Shown here piece by piece: positions 32,957 through 41,884 of a stretch of DNA of 61,981 bases. The notes beneath the pieces are model-generated. The model was not told the DNA's origin. It saw nothing but the letters and a program-made list of their open reading frames with translations, and did no database searches. How positions within the stretch are numbered: position 1 is the stretch's first letter; each line of letters starts with the position of its first letter. Origin of the DNA: Anaerolineaceae bacterium (GTDB lineage Bacteria > Chloroflexota > Anaerolineae > Anaerolineales > Villigracilaceae); assembly GCA_003598975.1 (NCBI GenBank), contig QZIJ01000003.1, positions 1-61,981 on the forward strand. The letters run 5' to 3'. A program made the translations under genes and the position numbers.

Positions 32957-33733
32957 TTAAATCTTGACTCCATCACCCTTCAACACTTCGCGGGCAAGGG
33001 CTTCGTACGCCTTCGCGCCCGTGGACGAGGGCGCGTAGGCCGAGATGGGCAATCCATACGAGGGCGCTTCCGCAAGACGGATACTGCGCGGGATGACAGC
33101 ATGAAAAGCCTGTTTGGGAAAATGCTTATTGACTTCGTTCACCACGTCTGCGGAGAGGTTGGCGCGGGGATCGAACATCGTCAGCACCACGCCGCGCACT
33201 TTCAGGTCAGGATAAAGAGCCGTGCGGACGCGGTGGATCGTCTGCGTGAGTTGGCCGAGTCCCTCGAGGGCCAGGTACTCGCATTGGACGGGAATCACCA
33301 CCCCGTCGCGCGCTGCAACGAGTCCGTTCACGGTCAGGAGTCCGAGCGAGGGCGGACAGTCGATCAGGATGTAATCGTAGCGGCCGTCCAATTTTTCGAG
33401 CGCGAGTTTGAGGCGCATCTCGCGCGCCAACTCGTTGACCAGTTCCACTTCCGCGCCCGCCAGCGCCGGTGATGACGGCAGGACGGACATCTTGAGCCGT
33501 TCGTTGTGAAGCGGAAGCGAATCGGACGGAAGGAGATCGAGCAGGACTTCGTAGGTGCCGCCCGCGACGGTGGTTTTGTCCACGCCGAGGGAGGAGGTGG
33601 CGTTGGCCTGCGGGTCGAGGTCCACGATGAGGACGCGCTGGCCGAGTTGCGCCATGTACGCGCCGAGGTTGATGGCAGTGGTGGTTTTGCCCACACCGCC
33701 TTTTTGGTTGACAAAGGTGTAGATGCGAGTCAT
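32957..33733 (-). CDS. parA: Chromosome-partitioning ATPase ParA (Soj)
   Basis: A 258-residue protein: deviant Walker A NQKGGVGKTTTAINLGAYMA, VLIVDLDPQANATSSLG, DYILIDCPPSLGLLTVNGL and the C-terminal PRSIRLAEAPSYGLPI. It forms ATP-dependent patterns with ParB for chromosome segregation. The pair lies directly upstream of the pilus-signalling operon rather than beside gidA/gidB genes. Confidence 0.95.
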   Translation of the reverse strand: MTRIYTFVNQKGGVGKTTTAINLGAYMAQLGQRVLIVDLDPQANATSSLGVDKTTVAGGTYEVLLDLLPSDSLPLHNERLKMSVLPSSPALAGAEVELVNELAREMRLKLALEKLDGRYDYILIDCPPSLGLLTVNGLVAARDGVVIPVQCEYLALEGLGQLTQTIHRVRTALYPDLKVRGVVLTMFDPRANLSADVVNEVNKHFPKQAFHAVIPRSIRLAEAPSYGLPISAYAPSSTGAKAYEALAREVLKGDGVKI

Positions 33734-33816
33734 TTCAATTTTTGATTTCCGATTGATGATTTATGATTGGAGATTGGTTATTGATGCATGGTGATAAAGG
33801 AAAAAATATTTTAATC

Positions 33817-34401
33817 TTAATTGTCGGCGTAATCTTCGAAATTTTGTGGCGTTTTCCATTCTTTTATTTTCTTGTACGCATCATCGACAAATAAATATAC
33901 AATTGAAGCTAAGATAACATAAATAATGCCCTGGATTGGGAAGGCGACATAAGAAAACGCGTCCATGTCTCCAATTGGATGTGCCCAATAATAGATATCG
34001 CCATTCTTATCAAAACCATAAATAAGAGCAACAGATTGAGGACCGAAACTTTGACAAACAGAAACAGATTGCACCAGCCAGTTTGTGGATGGGACACGCC
34101 TACCACAACCGATTGAATTGAAAATGTTATCATCATTATCTGGAGCATCTTCGTGCTTTTGCCAGCAATCCTTGTCACATTCCATTGGGGTAAAAGGGGT
34201 TGTAGTGTTCGATGGGTAATGATACACGCTTCCTGCTGTTGTCTTTATCCATACTCCTTCATTAATCGCAACAATTGATTGGGGTTTTTCAGGACTATCA
34301 ACAATTCTTTTCCACGAAATAAAGAAACCTTGCACATATATATGAGCAACTATCAGTCCGCCGAGTATTCCTACACCTAAAAAAAATAAGAACTTTTTCA
34401 T
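33817..34401 (-). CDS. AT-rich unknown membrane protein
   Basis: A 194-residue protein with an N-terminal helix (FLFFLGVGILGGLIVAHIYV) and a C-terminal helix (IQGIIYVILASIVYLFV); the middle (residues 25-160) has several Cys and Trp and is probably outside the cell. No family recognised. It is clearly AT-rich beside GC-rich neighbours. The start at 34401 fits the signal helix and a TAAAAT box seven bases upstream. Confidence 0.7.
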   Translation of the reverse strand: MKKFLFFLGVGILGGLIVAHIYVQGFFISWKRIVDSPEKPQSIVAINEGVWIKTTAGSVYHYPSNTTTPFTPMECDKDCWQKHEDAPDNDDNIFNSIGCGRRVPSTNWLVQSVSVCQSFGPQSVALIYGFDKNGDIYYWAHPIGDMDAFSYVAFPIQGIIYVILASIVYLFVDDAYKKIKEWKTPQNFEDYADN

Positions 34402-34408
34402 AAGAATG

Positions 34409-34414
34409 ATTTTA
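34409..34414 (-). promoter_or_regulatory. -10 box (TAAAAT) seven bases before an ATG (leaderless type)
   Basis: On the minus strand TAAAAT ends seven bases before the ATG at 34401. Confidence 0.5.
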
Positions 34415-34470
34415 GAAGCCAAGGTTCTGCGACAATGCCAAACTACATCCACATTCCCTTTCGCCAATAA

Positions 34471-35319
34471 TCACTGAAGCACTTCAACCAAACAAGATTG
34501 GATTTCCTGCTCGGTAGGGATTCCGTCCAGTCCCACGCGAGTCACAGAGTGGGATGCGATCAGGGTGGCGAAGCGGGCGGCTTCCCAGGGGTCGCGGGTG
34601 GTGTAGAGGCGGATGAAGAACGCGGTGGCAAAGATGTCGCCCGCGCCTGTGGCGTCGGCTTCGGAAAATTTCGGCGCGTTGATGCGGCGTCGGTCGCCGT
34701 GCCAGTGGAGCACGCATCCCGCCGCGCCCTCGGTGACGGCTAGAATGCGTGTGTGCTGTGCGATGCGTTCCACCTGCTCCATGTCACCGCCCACATCTTC
34801 GAGGCTGATGACGACCGCGCCCGCGGCTTCGAGCGCGAATGAGTCTTCCCATTGAACGGGATGGACGCGGCCCGTTTCGTCCCAAGCGCGCATCCAACCT
34901 TGCGCGGTCAAACCGAGCAGGTCTGGAGAGAATCCTTTCGGGAGGATGGGGCTGACTTCATTCGCAATCGGGCCGATATGAATAGTACCCGCGCGTCGCC
35001 AAATTTCGGGAACATGGACAAAGTCAATCGGCGTGGCGCGATGATGCAAAATTTGCTTCCTGCCCTCGGCAGAATAAGTGTTTTCAAAGGTTGTACTGTG
35101 TTCAGAGGGGATCATAATCGTCGGGATGCCGTCCAACGCGGCGAGAGGGACGTCCGCGCCCGCGCTGGTCACGATGCCGACGCGCAATCCGAGGGCGCGG
35201 GCAGTCAACGCGGAGAAGGCAACCGTTCCACCAAGACGCGCGCCCGAGGGAGTCAAATCGCGGGCGATATGGCCGATTACGAGGTAGTCCACGGGTTCGA
35301 GCGGGACGAGGGAAAGCAT
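34471..35319 (-). CDS. PfkB-family carbohydrate kinase
   Basis: A 282-residue ribokinase-fold protein: RLGGTVAFSALTARALGLRV near the N-terminus and DATGAGDIFATAFFIRL with the catalytic Asp near the C-terminus. It is a little shorter than most family members (about 300-330). The sugar or nucleoside substrate is unknown. A TATAAT box six bases before the ATG sets the start. Confidence 0.87.
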   Translation of the reverse strand: MLSLVPLEPVDYLVIGHIARDLTPSGARLGGTVAFSALTARALGLRVGIVTSAGADVPLAALDGIPTIMIPSEHSTTFENTYSAEGRKQILHHRATPIDFVHVPEIWRRAGTIHIGPIANEVSPILPKGFSPDLLGLTAQGWMRAWDETGRVHPVQWEDSFALEAAGAVVISLEDVGGDMEQVERIAQHTRILAVTEGAAGCVLHWHGDRRRINAPKFSEADATGAGDIFATAFFIRLYTTRDPWEAARFATLIASHSVTRVGLDGIPTEQEIQSCLVEVLQ

Positions 35320-35325
35320 GATGGA

Positions 35326-35331
35326 ATTATA
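35326..35331 (-). promoter_or_regulatory. -10 box of the PfkB kinase gene (leaderless type)
   Basis: TATAAT on the minus strand ends six bases before the ATG at 35319. Confidence 0.7.
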
Positions 35332-35417
35332 CCTGAGGTCGGATTGCGGGCTTCCAGTCCGCCCGGGGCACTCCGCAGTTTTCGGATAGTTTTTTGTTCA
35401 ACCCCTTTTTAATGGGA

Positions 35418-36194
35418 TTATTGCCCCGGCCGATACGGGATGGAATCGGCAAACTCGGCCAGCGCGTTTGCCACCTCTGTGGGCTGTTCGAGCATCACCA
35501 TGTGTCCCGCGCCGGGGAAGGTGACAAGACGCGCGCCAGTGATGCGGTCGCGTAGGAATTCGGAATATTTCACGGGGGTCAGGATGTCGTCTGTGCCGCA
35601 GAGGATGAGAGTCGGCATGGAAATTTCGCCGAGACGCGCCATCACGTCAAATTCGTTGCAGGCGAGAAAGTCGCCATGCAGGACAGAGGGACGAATCTCC
35701 GCCATCCGTTGGGCGGCCAGTTCCTTCATCCGCGGGTTGACCGAGGGGCTGAACGCGGCCTCATTGACCAAGTTGACCGCCGTCGGGAAGGTGGCTTCGC
35801 TGGATGTGCCTTCCAAAATCTGGGAAGCCACGCGCAGACGCGCGCCGCTTCCCACCAGACCGAGGCCGAGGACGCGTTTCGGAAAGTCCAGCGCAAGCGT
35901 GAGGGCGATGGCGCTTCCCATCGAGTGACCAATGAGGACGGCCGCGTTCAGGCGCGCCGCGTCCAGGAACTCCACAACGATGCTGACATAATCCGCAATG
36001 GACTGGCTTCCGATGCCACCCGATTTTCCGTGACCGGGCAAGTCGAGGGCAAAGATGCGCTGACCAATGATGCGCCGCACTTGCGGCGGCCAGTGTAAAT
36101 GAGTCCCGCCCGCGCCGTGGATAAAAACCAGCGGCGGCCGCGAGACATTTTCCGCCCCGTGGGAAAAGTAAAAGATGTGATTGAGGGTTGGCAT
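35418..36194 (-). CDS. Alpha/beta hydrolase
   Basis: A 258-residue protein with VFIHGAGGTHLHWPPQV (oxyanion loop), LDLPGHGKSGG and GHSMGS (nucleophile Ser 91). The acid is in LCGTDDILTPV and the His in FPGAGHMVMLEQP. It resembles small esterases or C-C hydrolases; substrate unknown. It starts 34 bases after the histidine kinase stop and may be co-transcribed. Confidence 0.88.
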   Translation of the reverse strand: MPTLNHIFYFSHGAENVSRPPLVFIHGAGGTHLHWPPQVRRIIGQRIFALDLPGHGKSGGIGSQSIADYVSIVVEFLDAARLNAAVLIGHSMGSAIALTLALDFPKRVLGLGLVGSGARLRVASQILEGTSSEATFPTAVNLVNEAAFSPSVNPRMKELAAQRMAEIRPSVLHGDFLACNEFDVMARLGEISMPTLILCGTDDILTPVKYSEFLRDRITGARLVTFPGAGHMVMLEQPTEVANALAEFADSIPYRPGQ

Positions 36195-36228
36195 GGGAGA
36201 ATTTATTAGTACCGCGACTTATGTCGCT

Positions 36229-37974
36229 CTACTTCTTGTGATGCAGACGATCCGCGGCTTCTTCCGTCAACGGGATATAGACCTGGACGCGCGTCCCCTT
36301 GCCCGGGGCGGAGTCGATGTTGAGCAGGCCGTTCACCAGTTCCGTGCGTTCGCGCAGGTTGACCATCCCCAGACTGCCGCGTTTGTCGTAGGCTTTATCC
36401 ACGGCTTTCACATCGAAGCCGATGCCATCATCCACGATATCAAGCAGGGCGATGCCTTGTTCCAATTGGCCAAGACGGACGGTGATAGTGAGTGCATTGG
36501 CATGTTTGCGAGCATTATTGACCGCTTCCTCGATGATGTAAAAAATGACGCCTTGTTTTCCCATCTCCAGTTGGTTGGTCAATTTCGAGTCGACATTGAC
36601 AATTACGTTCTGGCTGAAGGTTTCGCGCATTTTCTCGGCCATGGCCTGTAATGCGGCGGCCAGTCCCTGCGACTCGAGGATGAGCGGCCTCAGTGTAAAC
36701 AGCATGTGGCGGATTTCTTTTGTGGTGCGATGGGCCAGGTCTTCGAGTTTGACCAACTCATCGGATGCCATGGCAGGATTACGGTCCAGCATGCGACGCG
36801 CCAGATTGATTCGCATCGCCATCGCCGCGACGGATTGGGTCGGACCGTCGTGCAGGTCACGCGCCAGTTTCTTGCGCGCCTCCTCGTGAACCTCCACCAT
36901 GCGGTTTTTCTCCTCGACCAGGTCCTGGTAGAGACGCGCGTTCTGGATGGCAATCACCGATTGCCGGCCGATGATCTCCAACATGCTGACACGGTCTGGC
37001 GTGAAGTATTGCGGGTCGGGATGCGCGAACAGCATGGCGCCGTACACGTTGAAGCCGCTGCGCAGGGGGAAGCAGTAGACGGAAGTACAGGCGCGCAGGG
37101 CGATAATGCGGCTGAGTTCCGGGTCGTAGCCAATATCGTTGGAAAGGACCGCTTCGCCCTCGTCCACCACTCTTTTCAGCAGGCCTTCCGCGCCGAGTAG
37201 GCTCACCTTTTGGTCGGCATTGGTGAAGCGTCGCGCCGAGCCAATGCGGAGTTTGTCTCCCTTGAAAAGCAGCACCGCGCTGACGAGTTTCCCGTCATCG
37301 CCCGCCTCGGGGTCGGCGTTGAGGGCGGTGTGACCCATGTCAAGAGCGGAGTCGAGCACGCGCTTGTAACTGAGTGTGGCCGTCAGCGTGGATGTCAATT
37401 CGTAAATGGCGCGCATGCGTTCGCTTTCGATGTGCCATGTGCGTTCCTGCTCGCGCAGGCGTTTCTCGCGCGCCAGGTGCAAATACACGGCCAGTTTATT
37501 TCCAAGAAAACCAAACAACGCACCCAGAATCAGCGTGGCCGCCATCGAAAGGAGCACGGGCAGGTTCACGGTGAATGCGCGCGTCTCCAGCCAGGCGCTC
37601 CCATATTGGATGGCGGCAAAAAGGACCGCGATGATCAGGGTTCCTTTCAACTCGAAATACACAGAGGCGGTCAGGATGGGCAGGATGGGAGACCAGGACG
37701 CGGGGCCTGCCAGGCCACCCTGCAAAAAGAAAAAGATGGCAGTGAAGACAACATCCACACCCAGGCCGATCTGACGGTGCCAGGTCATGCGCGCGTTCGT
37801 GGCCGCGAAGAAGGTCATGGCCACGTTCCAGAGCAGGAGCGCGATCAACGGCCAGGCCGTTGCCAGCGTCAACTCGCCGCCCAGTCCAAGCGAGACGAGC
37901 AGTCCCGCCTGCGTAATCCAACGCAGGGAGATGACAAACCAATCGGCGATGTAGGGAGAATCGAACGTGCGCAT
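36229..37974 (-). CDS. Membrane histidine kinase of the NarL-partner type (HisKA_3) with GAF
   Basis: A 581-residue protein: five to six helices in the first 165 residues, a GAF domain (about 205-350), HisKA_3 with ARDLHDGPTQSVAAMAMRIN and an ATPase domain with EEAVNNARKHANAL and DDGIGFDV. Such kinases pair with LuxR/NarL-type regulators, none of which is in this window, so it is an orphan here. A TATCAT box seven bases before the ATG suggests a leaderless mRNA. Confidence 0.9.
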   Translation of the reverse strand: MRTFDSPYIADWFVISLRWITQAGLLVSLGLGGELTLATAWPLIALLLWNVAMTFFAATNARMTWHRQIGLGVDVVFTAIFFFLQGGLAGPASWSPILPILTASVYFELKGTLIIAVLFAAIQYGSAWLETRAFTVNLPVLLSMAATLILGALFGFLGNKLAVYLHLAREKRLREQERTWHIESERMRAIYELTSTLTATLSYKRVLDSALDMGHTALNADPEAGDDGKLVSAVLLFKGDKLRIGSARRFTNADQKVSLLGAEGLLKRVVDEGEAVLSNDIGYDPELSRIIALRACTSVYCFPLRSGFNVYGAMLFAHPDPQYFTPDRVSMLEIIGRQSVIAIQNARLYQDLVEEKNRMVEVHEEARKKLARDLHDGPTQSVAAMAMRINLARRMLDRNPAMASDELVKLEDLAHRTTKEIRHMLFTLRPLILESQGLAAALQAMAEKMRETFSQNVIVNVDSKLTNQLEMGKQGVIFYIIEEAVNNARKHANALTITVRLGQLEQGIALLDIVDDGIGFDVKAVDKAYDKRGSLGMVNLRERTELVNGLLNIDSAPGKGTRVQVYIPLTEEAADRLHHKK

Positions 37975-37981
37975 CTTTTGT

Positions 37982-37987
37982 ATGATA
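37982..37987 (-). promoter_or_regulatory. -10-like box (TATCAT) seven bases before an ATG
   Basis: On the minus strand TATCAT ends seven bases before the ATG at 37974. Confidence 0.45.
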
Positions 37988-38031
37988 CCCGAAAAAATGC
38001 GGGCAGGATTTGGGCGGACGTTACAGGTGGA

Positions 38032-38781
38032 TTACGGTTTGGGCCTCTCGGCCTGAATTTCGTATCCCATTCTCTTCAAAGCAGAACCAAACCGTTCGGT
38101 CATGACTTTCTGTTGCTCCGCGTCATAGGATTGGCGGAAGCGCCCGATCTTGCCCTTGTAGAAATGCAGACCCTGCTGACTGTCATTCGCGCCGGGACGA
38201 TACTGCTCGATCACTTTCTGGACCTCGGAGTGGGTCCCGTCCAATTTGAGGAATCCAAGCAGACGGGTTATCTCGCCATCGTAATTCATCAGCAGGTCTT
38301 CGTAGCGGGCGATGAGGGGAGTCTTTTCCTGCATCCACTTCTCCCAGATGTGGACATACTCGGTCATGAAGTCGAGCGTCTGCTGGAAATCGGTCAGATG
38401 CGAAAAGGCATTGGGACGCCCCTTCGAAATGGCGCGCTGGCCGAAATCGAAGGCGGAGAGCATGGCGTCGCGTGGGTCGCGGTAGATGTAGGTGACGCGC
38501 AGCAGGCCGACTCGCTCGAGAAGCCGCGACCAGGCCGAGGGTCCCGCGTGAGCCTTGATGACGAAGGTGTTGCCCATCAGCGCGGGGGCGGTCACCATCG
38601 CCAGTCGGCGCGCGGAAAGCACGCCGATGTTGCAGTTCACCTCAGTCAATATTTTTTGCAGGCGATATTTCTCGCGAATGGCACGTGCGTCGGCGCAGCC
38701 CGTGGTCGCCATCAGGTCATGGATAACGTTGTAATGCCATCCCGATCCCGCGCGCGGCATCCCGACAGACAAAACAATCAT
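38032..38781 (-). CDS. Sulfotransferase-domain protein, first
   Basis: A 249-residue protein with the PAPS 5'-phosphosulfate loop PRAGSGWHYN near residues 9-18 and the 3'-phosphate motif YIYRDPRDAMLSAF. Later FYKGKIGRFRQSYDAEQ matches the conserved Gly-Arg region before the C-terminus. It would transfer sulfate from PAPS to a hydroxyl or amine; the acceptor is unknown but its position suggests a surface glycan. Its start overlaps the polymerase stop by four bases. Confidence 0.82.
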   Translation of the reverse strand: MIVLSVGMPRAGSGWHYNVIHDLMATTGCADARAIREKYRLQKILTEVNCNIGVLSARRLAMVTAPALMGNTFVIKAHAGPSAWSRLLERVGLLRVTYIYRDPRDAMLSAFDFGQRAISKGRPNAFSHLTDFQQTLDFMTEYVHIWEKWMQEKTPLIARYEDLLMNYDGEITRLLGFLKLDGTHSEVQKVIEQYRPGANDSQQGLHFYKGKIGRFRQSYDAEQQKVMTERFGSALKRMGYEIQAERPKP

Positions 38782-40208
38782 GAATTCTCCTTGACGTTCC
38801 CCTCTCCCACTGGGAGAGGGGCAAGGGGTGAGGATGGTGATGCAAATCCCGCCACGATTCCAGGGATGATCCAGATATTTGGCGTGGCAAGCGAGTCCTG
38901 GGTCACATTATACAGGGCAATCGCAAGCCACGCAAAAAGCGCGGCGACGCCGAGAAATCGTAAAAAGCCCTCGCGTCGCAGGAGATCGAGTGCGGCGGCT
39001 AGTGTGGAAAACAAAAACACAAAAAACAAAACGAAACCGACCAGCCCCGTTTCGGCCAGCAGGCGGATGTATAGATTCTTCGGATTGGGAAAGAGCCTGC
39101 TTTGCGGGTTCAACTGTTTCGCGATCTCTGGGACGGTGGTGAGAGTCCAGTCGGGTAGGTTATCGTAAATCCAGAAGCCGCTGGCGCCGAGTCCTACACC
39201 CATGAGGGGATGTTCCTCGAAGGCGGCCAGCGCGCCTGTGGCGTAGGCGCTCCGTCCGCCCGCGTTGATGTCGGTCAGGTATTCGCTCAGGCTGTCTGCG
39301 GAGGTGTCCCACAGGCGGCGGAAATAATTTTTCTGACCGAGGAAGAATACCGCGCCCGACAGAACGCCGATGGCGGCCGCGATCATCACGAGGCGCAATA
39401 ACCAGCCGCGGCGGAACCCGCCAAAGAACCACGTCCACGCCGCGCGCAGGTGGCCGCGTCCGACGAGGAGGAAAACCAGCCCCGCGACACCGACGCCAAT
39501 GAGCAATCCGCCGCGCGAGTAGGTGGCGAGGAGCGTCAGCGTGGACAAGGCCAGTAAAACAGGTTCCAGCCATTTCATGCGCGTGAGGCGGATGTTCGTC
39601 AGCAGCGCGGCGAAGAGAATCGGCAGGTACATCGTCACGATCTGGCCCGCGAGCCACGAGGGTTCGTAAGCCATCCCTGAGATTCGATTCGTGCGGACGA
39701 GTTCGCGCATCGAGAAGGCCAACTGCCAATGAGTGACCATTTCTTTTTCGAGCAGGGGCGTGTAAAACGTGATGGCTTGCAGGCCGCACCATACCAGGTC
39801 GAGGCCGAGGCCCGCGAGCATCCAGCGCAATGTGAATTTGACTTCGGCTTCATCGCGGTTCATCCAACTGGCGGAGACGAAGAACCCCAGCCCGATGACG
39901 AGGGTGACCAGGGCGCGGACGGCGCGTCCAAAAAATTCCTGCCCGCGCAGGGGGATCGGGTCAATCAGGACTCCGAGGCTGGTCGCCGCGAAGACGGCGG
40001 CCGCGAACGCCGTGAGGAGAATCACACTCCCCGTCCACGGGAAGGGACGTTCGCGGCGAATAGCTTGAATCAGCAAAAGAGGAATGAGCAACGCCAGCGG
40101 ATAGAGCGCCAGCGGACGAACGTAGGTAGTCTCGCCGAGAAACGGGAACCAGCGAAAACTGGTGACAGGCAGCGACACCAGCGCCACGCCCCAAAGAATT
40201 TTCACCAT
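38778..40208 (-). CDS. O-antigen ligase/polymerase-like membrane protein (Wzy/WaaL fold)
   Basis: A protein of about 476 residues with 11-12 helices and a large outside loop before the last ones (GVGLGASGFWIYDNLPDW), as in Wzy/WaaL. The start is uncertain: 40208 (MVKILWG) is chosen because the codons before it, up to 40259, come from repeats (ACGGAG units and the hairpin at 40247-40265); 40238 is the alternative. The last codons (LAPLPVGEGN) come from the repeat at 38799-38833, so both ends are shaped by repeats. Confidence 0.82.
   Translation of the reverse strand: MVKILWGVALVSLPVTSFRWFPFLGETTYVRPLALYPLALLIPLLLIQAIRRERPFPWTGSVILLTAFAAAVFAATSLGVLIDPIPLRGQEFFGRAVRALVTLVIGLGFFVSASWMNRDEAEVKFTLRWMLAGLGLDLVWCGLQAITFYTPLLEKEMVTHWQLAFSMRELVRTNRISGMAYEPSWLAGQIVTMYLPILFAALLTNIRLTRMKWLEPVLLALSTLTLLATYSRGGLLIGVGVAGLVFLLVGRGHLRAAWTWFFGGFRRGWLLRLVMIAAAIGVLSGAVFFLGQKNYFRRLWDTSADSLSEYLTDINAGGRSAYATGALAAFEEHPLMGVGLGASGFWIYDNLPDWTLTTVPEIAKQLNPQSRLFPNPKNLYIRLLAETGLVGFVLFFVFLFSTLAAALDLLRREGFLRFLGVAALFAWLAIALYNVTQDSLATPNIWIIPGIVAGFASPSSPLAPLPVGEGNVKENS
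38799..38833. repeat. Hairpin repeat forming the polymerase C-terminus
   Basis: CCCCTCTCCCA and TGGGAGAGGGG are perfect arms (38799-38809, 38811-38821) followed by CAAGGGGTGAGG. It is translated as SSPLAPLPVGEG in the polymerase. Confidence 0.75.
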
Positions 40209-40246
40209 AGAGTTCACGGAGAACACGGAGTTTTTCATGGTTGTGG

Positions 40247-40265
40247 GGCGGATTGCCAATCCGCC
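40247..40265. repeat. GGCGGATT palindrome
   Basis: A 19-base palindrome GGCGGATTGCCAATCCGCC lies between the Wzz-like and polymerase genes. A near copy is at 59984-60002. Confidence 0.8.
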
Positions 40266-40901
40266 TTACTGCTTTCGGAAAAACAAAACAGCGAACGCGC
40301 CGAGGAACCACGCGGCGACTGTCCCGGCGAGCAGGTACGCGCTGAGCGGCGCGCTTCTCTGTCTGGGCAGGTCCGCGGCTTGGGTGACTTCGATTCGGAT
40401 GAAGGAGTTCAGTCCGCTTTGCGAGTTGACGTTGGCCTGTGCCGCGTCCACAAACGATTGCGCCCACGTGGAGACGAGAGACTCGGCGCGTTGTGCGTTG
40501 GCATCGTCCGCGTAGAAATGCCAGCCTGCCTCGGCGGGTTGACTGAGTTGCAACTTCCCCTCGCGCAGTTCGCGGACGGTCACTTTGCCATCCGCATCCG
40601 CGACCTTTTGCAAGACCGCGTCCGACCAGGCGATCTCCTCCAGTTTGCGCGTCTCGCGTTCGAGATAGTAGAACTGCTGGCGGTCGGTTTCCTGCGGCCA
40701 GGCCTGCTCGAGGTTAAAGTCCACGTTGACAACGGCGCGCGCCCGATACAGCGGCGGCGCAACGAAATAGATCGCCGCGCTGACAAGTCCGCCGAGCAAG
40801 GCGGCAAGGAGCCAGAAACGCCATGCGCGGAGGAGGCGGATGAGGTCATCGAGGGATGGAGGACGAAAGATGAAAGATGAAAGAGGAAAGATGGAGGACA
40901 T
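40266..40901 (-). CDS. Wzz-like polysaccharide chain-length/co-polymerase protein
   Basis: A 211-residue protein with the two-helix Wzz layout: helix 1 (FWLLAALLGGLVSAAIYFV), an external domain starting PPLYRARAVVNVDF, and helix 2 (AYLLAGTVAAWFLGAFAVLF) at the C-terminus. There is no tyrosine kinase domain. It lies beside the polymerase, as expected. The first 15 codons (SSIFPLSSFIF) come from a run of AAAGATGAAAGA repeats; no other in-frame start is available before the first helix. Confidence 0.75.
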   Translation of the reverse strand: MSSIFPLSSFIFRPPSLDDLIRLLRAWRFWLLAALLGGLVSAAIYFVAPPLYRARAVVNVDFNLEQAWPQETDRQQFYYLERETRKLEEIAWSDAVLQKVADADGKVTVRELREGKLQLSQPAEAGWHFYADDANAQRAESLVSTWAQSFVDAAQANVNSQSGLNSFIRIEVTQAADLPRQRSAPLSAYLLAGTVAAWFLGAFAVLFFRKQ

Positions 40902-40905
40902 AGTT
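40859..40905. repeat. AAAGATGAAAGA short tandem repeat
   Basis: Near-tandem units of GAAAGATGAAAGATGAAAGA at 40864-40895 encode the N-terminus of the Wzz-like protein. Confidence 0.6.
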
Positions 40906-40976
40906 TGATAGTTTGGTAGTTACGAAGTCCGACTGCGTGTTGCGTAATTATAAGCGACTCAACAGTGAACGCACTG

Positions 40977-41085
40977 CCCTGAGCGGAGGGTGTTCTTCCC
41001 GAAGTCGAAGGGCAAATCCTCAGGAAACAATTGTTGCTTTGGTTACCCATCCTTCGACTTCACTTCGTTCCGCTCAGGACGGCGG
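40977..41085. repeat. Inverted pair of CCTGAGCGGA...GTCGAAGG repeats
   Basis: CCCTGAGCGGAGGGTG...GAAGTCGAAGGGC at 40978-41012 and its inverted relative CATCCTTCGACTTC...CCGCTCAGGAC at 41048-41080 flank a short centre. This is the intergenic form of the family found in frame at 43802-43858, 55341-55390 and 56001-56055. Confidence 0.8.
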
Positions 41086-41086
41086 T

Positions 41087-41884
41087 TTACTTCACGCCGA
41101 GTCGCTTCCTAAATCTCCAACTCCACAACGGCGCAATCAGTTTGCGAATGTAGTATTTCGCGACGATCGGAGAGAAGAATGGGCCACCATCGCGATAATG
41201 GACGCGGAGCATCTCAGGCCAGCAACGGTCATCGGCGGCGATGGTCTTGCCCGAAGTGTGGATACGGAAGTTCGCCCACGTCTGCCCCGCGAGATATTTC
41301 AATTCGGAGCGCGAAGCAATGCGCGTCCAAAGATCGTAGTCCATCGCGAAATAAAATGACGGGTCGAGCGGGCCAATCTGTTTCCACAAATCGGCGCGGA
41401 AGAACATGGTCTGTTGCGGGATGTGGACGTAGCCGCGGCGCAGTCGCGTCAGGTCGGTCTGCGCGGCGGGGAATTTGCCGATCACGCGTCCCTCTTCATT
41501 GATGTAATTGCAGTCGGCGTAGACCATCCCCACTTCGGAGTGCTCGATCAAATATTTCACGGCCTGTCCAACGGCGCGCGGCTCGTAGGTGTCGTCAGAA
41601 TTCAGCCATGCCAAAACCTTTCCCGTTGCACGTGCGAATCCCTTGTTGATGGCATCCGTCTGGCCGCGATCTTTTTCGCTGACCCACCAGGCGAGTCGGT
41701 CGGCGTATTTTTTGATCACGTCCACCGAGCCGTCGGTCGAGCCGCCGTCCACGATGAGGTATTCGATGCGCGGATAATCCTGCGAAAGCACGGATTGAAT
41801 CGTCGCTTCCAAGAATCGCGCCTGATTGAACGATGGCGTCACAATCGAAACAGTGGGCAGGGCAACAGGTTTCATCAGTCCCAT
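41087..41884 (-). CDS. Family 2 glycosyltransferase, first
   Basis: A 265-residue GT-A enzyme: VSIVTPSFNQARFLEATIQS, YLIVDGGSTDGSVDV, GQTDAINKGFARATG and the DxD-type site WLNSDDTYEP. It transfers a sugar from a nucleotide donor to a surface glycan precursor. It is closely similar in its first 120 residues to the protein at 46561-47490. It overlaps the sulfotransferase gene by 10 bases. Confidence 0.92.
   Translation of the reverse strand: MGLMKPVALPTVSIVTPSFNQARFLEATIQSVLSQDYPRIEYLIVDGGSTDGSVDVIKKYADRLAWWVSEKDRGQTDAINKGFARATGKVLAWLNSDDTYEPRAVGQAVKYLIEHSEVGMVYADCNYINEEGRVIGKFPAAQTDLTRLRRGYVHIPQQTMFFRADLWKQIGPLDPSFYFAMDYDLWTRIASRSELKYLAGQTWANFRIHTSGKTIAADDRCWPEMLRVHYRDGGPFFSPIVAKYYIRKLIAPLWSWRFRKRLGVK

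Noticed and set aside
33735-33790. A small gene or regulatory RNA before parA
   Set aside because: The stretch is a degenerate run of GATTG/GATTT units with no stable hairpin or open frame.
37210-39168. A 652-residue plus-strand open frame across the histidine kinase and sulfotransferase genes
   Set aside because: It is antisense to three well-supported genes, has low-complexity charged composition and no recognisable domain; long antisense frames are common in GC-rich DNA.
40977-41085. A CRISPR-like array
   Set aside because: Only one inverted pair of repeats is present, without regular spacers or cas genes; it is a dispersed repeat family.
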